Of a stretch of 64,000 bases of DNA, positions 63,853-64,000 are shown piece by piece. Within the stretch, counting starts at the first letter, position 1; every line of letters starts with the position of its first letter. The stretch comes from Gemmobacter sp034519525 (GTDB lineage Bacteria > Pseudomonadota > Alphaproteobacteria > Rhodobacterales > Rhodobacteraceae). Below the pieces are notes generated by a model. That model ran no database searches, had not been told where the DNA came from, and was given only the letters and a program-made list of their open reading frames with translations. The DNA lies in contig JAXHOJ010000042.1 of NCBI GenBank assembly GCA_034519525.1, positions 72,297 through 136,296 on the forward strand, written 5' to 3'. The position numbers were made by a program, and so were the translations under genes.

Positions 63853-64000
63853 TCAGGAGGTCGGAGGAGTGGTGTCAGAGGGGCTGGCCGTCATCAGCCA
63901 GCCGATATCTTGCAAGATCTGGTCCCGCTGCGCAGGCGGGAAGCTGTGAAAGCCGAAATATTCCATCGACATCAGACCATAGGCCGCCAGATAGGCCAGC
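63853..64000 (-). CDS. C-terminal end of a probable TetR-family regulator (5' part outside window)
   Basis: The last 49 codons of a frame that enters from beyond base 64000 and stops at 63853. The sequence (AYLAAYGLMSMEYFGFHSFP, then QRDQILQDIGWLMTA) is a helical C-terminus such as that of TetR-type repressors, which frequently precede RND pump genes. It is 13 bases upstream of the adaptor gene on the same strand, so it may lie in the same operon. The family assignment rests on context and is tentative. Confidence 0.45.
   Translation of the reverse strand, partial: LAYLAAYGLMSMEYFGFHSFPPAQRDQILQDIGWLMTASPSDTTPPTS

Overview
The window reads as GC-rich chromosomal DNA from an alphaproteobacterium of the Rhodobacterales (relatives of Rhodobacter, Paracoccus, Rhodovulum). 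The evidence is a sox cluster in the Paracoccus gene order, a class I FBPase/class II aldolase pair of the Calvin-cycle type, Tat-type signal peptides on many exported proteins, and a Rhodobacter-style cytosine-deaminase homologue beside a BMP-type ABC transporter. The species cannot be fixed from this stretch. No rRNA, tRNA, CRISPR array, IS element or prophage was seen.

Layout. 0-3.1 kb: start of an RTX calcium-binding protein (leaves the window at base 1), then a PepSY protein / response regulator / sensor kinase operon. 3.1-8.4 kb (minus): a ugpBAEC-type glycerol-3-phosphate ABC importer with an EEP-fold phosphatase in the position where ugpQ usually sits. 8.6-10.6 kb (minus): cbbF-cbbA. 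10.9-16.7 kb (plus): a BMP-family nucleobase/nucleoside importer coupled to a CodA-type deaminase whose active site predicts 5-methylcytosine as substrate. 17.2-33.8 kb: a divergent BetI-like TetR repressor with a palindromic operator, then about 14 codirectional genes: class III aminotransferase, two phytoene-desaturase-like FAD oxidoreductases, a GcvT-like C1 transferase, two Rieske oxygenases, a Pot-type polyamine/onium importer, a cupin, a YtcJ-like amidohydrolase, a VOC protein and a SAM methyltransferase. I read this as an uptake and demethylation pathway for a methylated amine; the substrate is unknown, and this is the best candidate for an undescribed system. 33.9-49.2 kb: a sulfur-oxidation locus, yeeE-like gene, soxH G F E D C B A Z Y X W V on the minus strand, soxS R T on the plus strand, with two AT-rich inverted repeats in the intergenic regions that should hold SoxR operators. 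49.2-52.5 kb (minus): cydDC with an FNR-like site. 52.7-59.5 kb: a sugar/polyol ABC importer (rbsBCA type) with a Gfo/Idh/MocA dehydrogenase and a sugar isomerase, facing a LacI repressor with two tandem LacI operators. 59.5-64 kb (minus): RND efflux pump, its adaptor, and the end of a probable TetR regulator.

Working together, the genes suggest a metabolically flexible heterotroph that can oxidise thiosulfate or other reduced sulfur in the periplasm (Sox), probably fix CO2 (cbbFA), and take up phosphoesters, nucleobases, methylated amines and sugars through ABC importers, each paired with its own catabolic enzyme.

Quality warning. More than twenty genes are broken by one or several single-base frameshifts whose downstream protein continues perfectly in another frame. 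They are concentrated at about 7.3, 22.9-32.2, 34.5-49.1, 49.7-52.4 and 63.0-63.6 kb and are absent from 8.4-22.9 and 52.7-62.7 kb. I treat these as probable sequence or assembly errors and give the coordinates of the whole intended gene.
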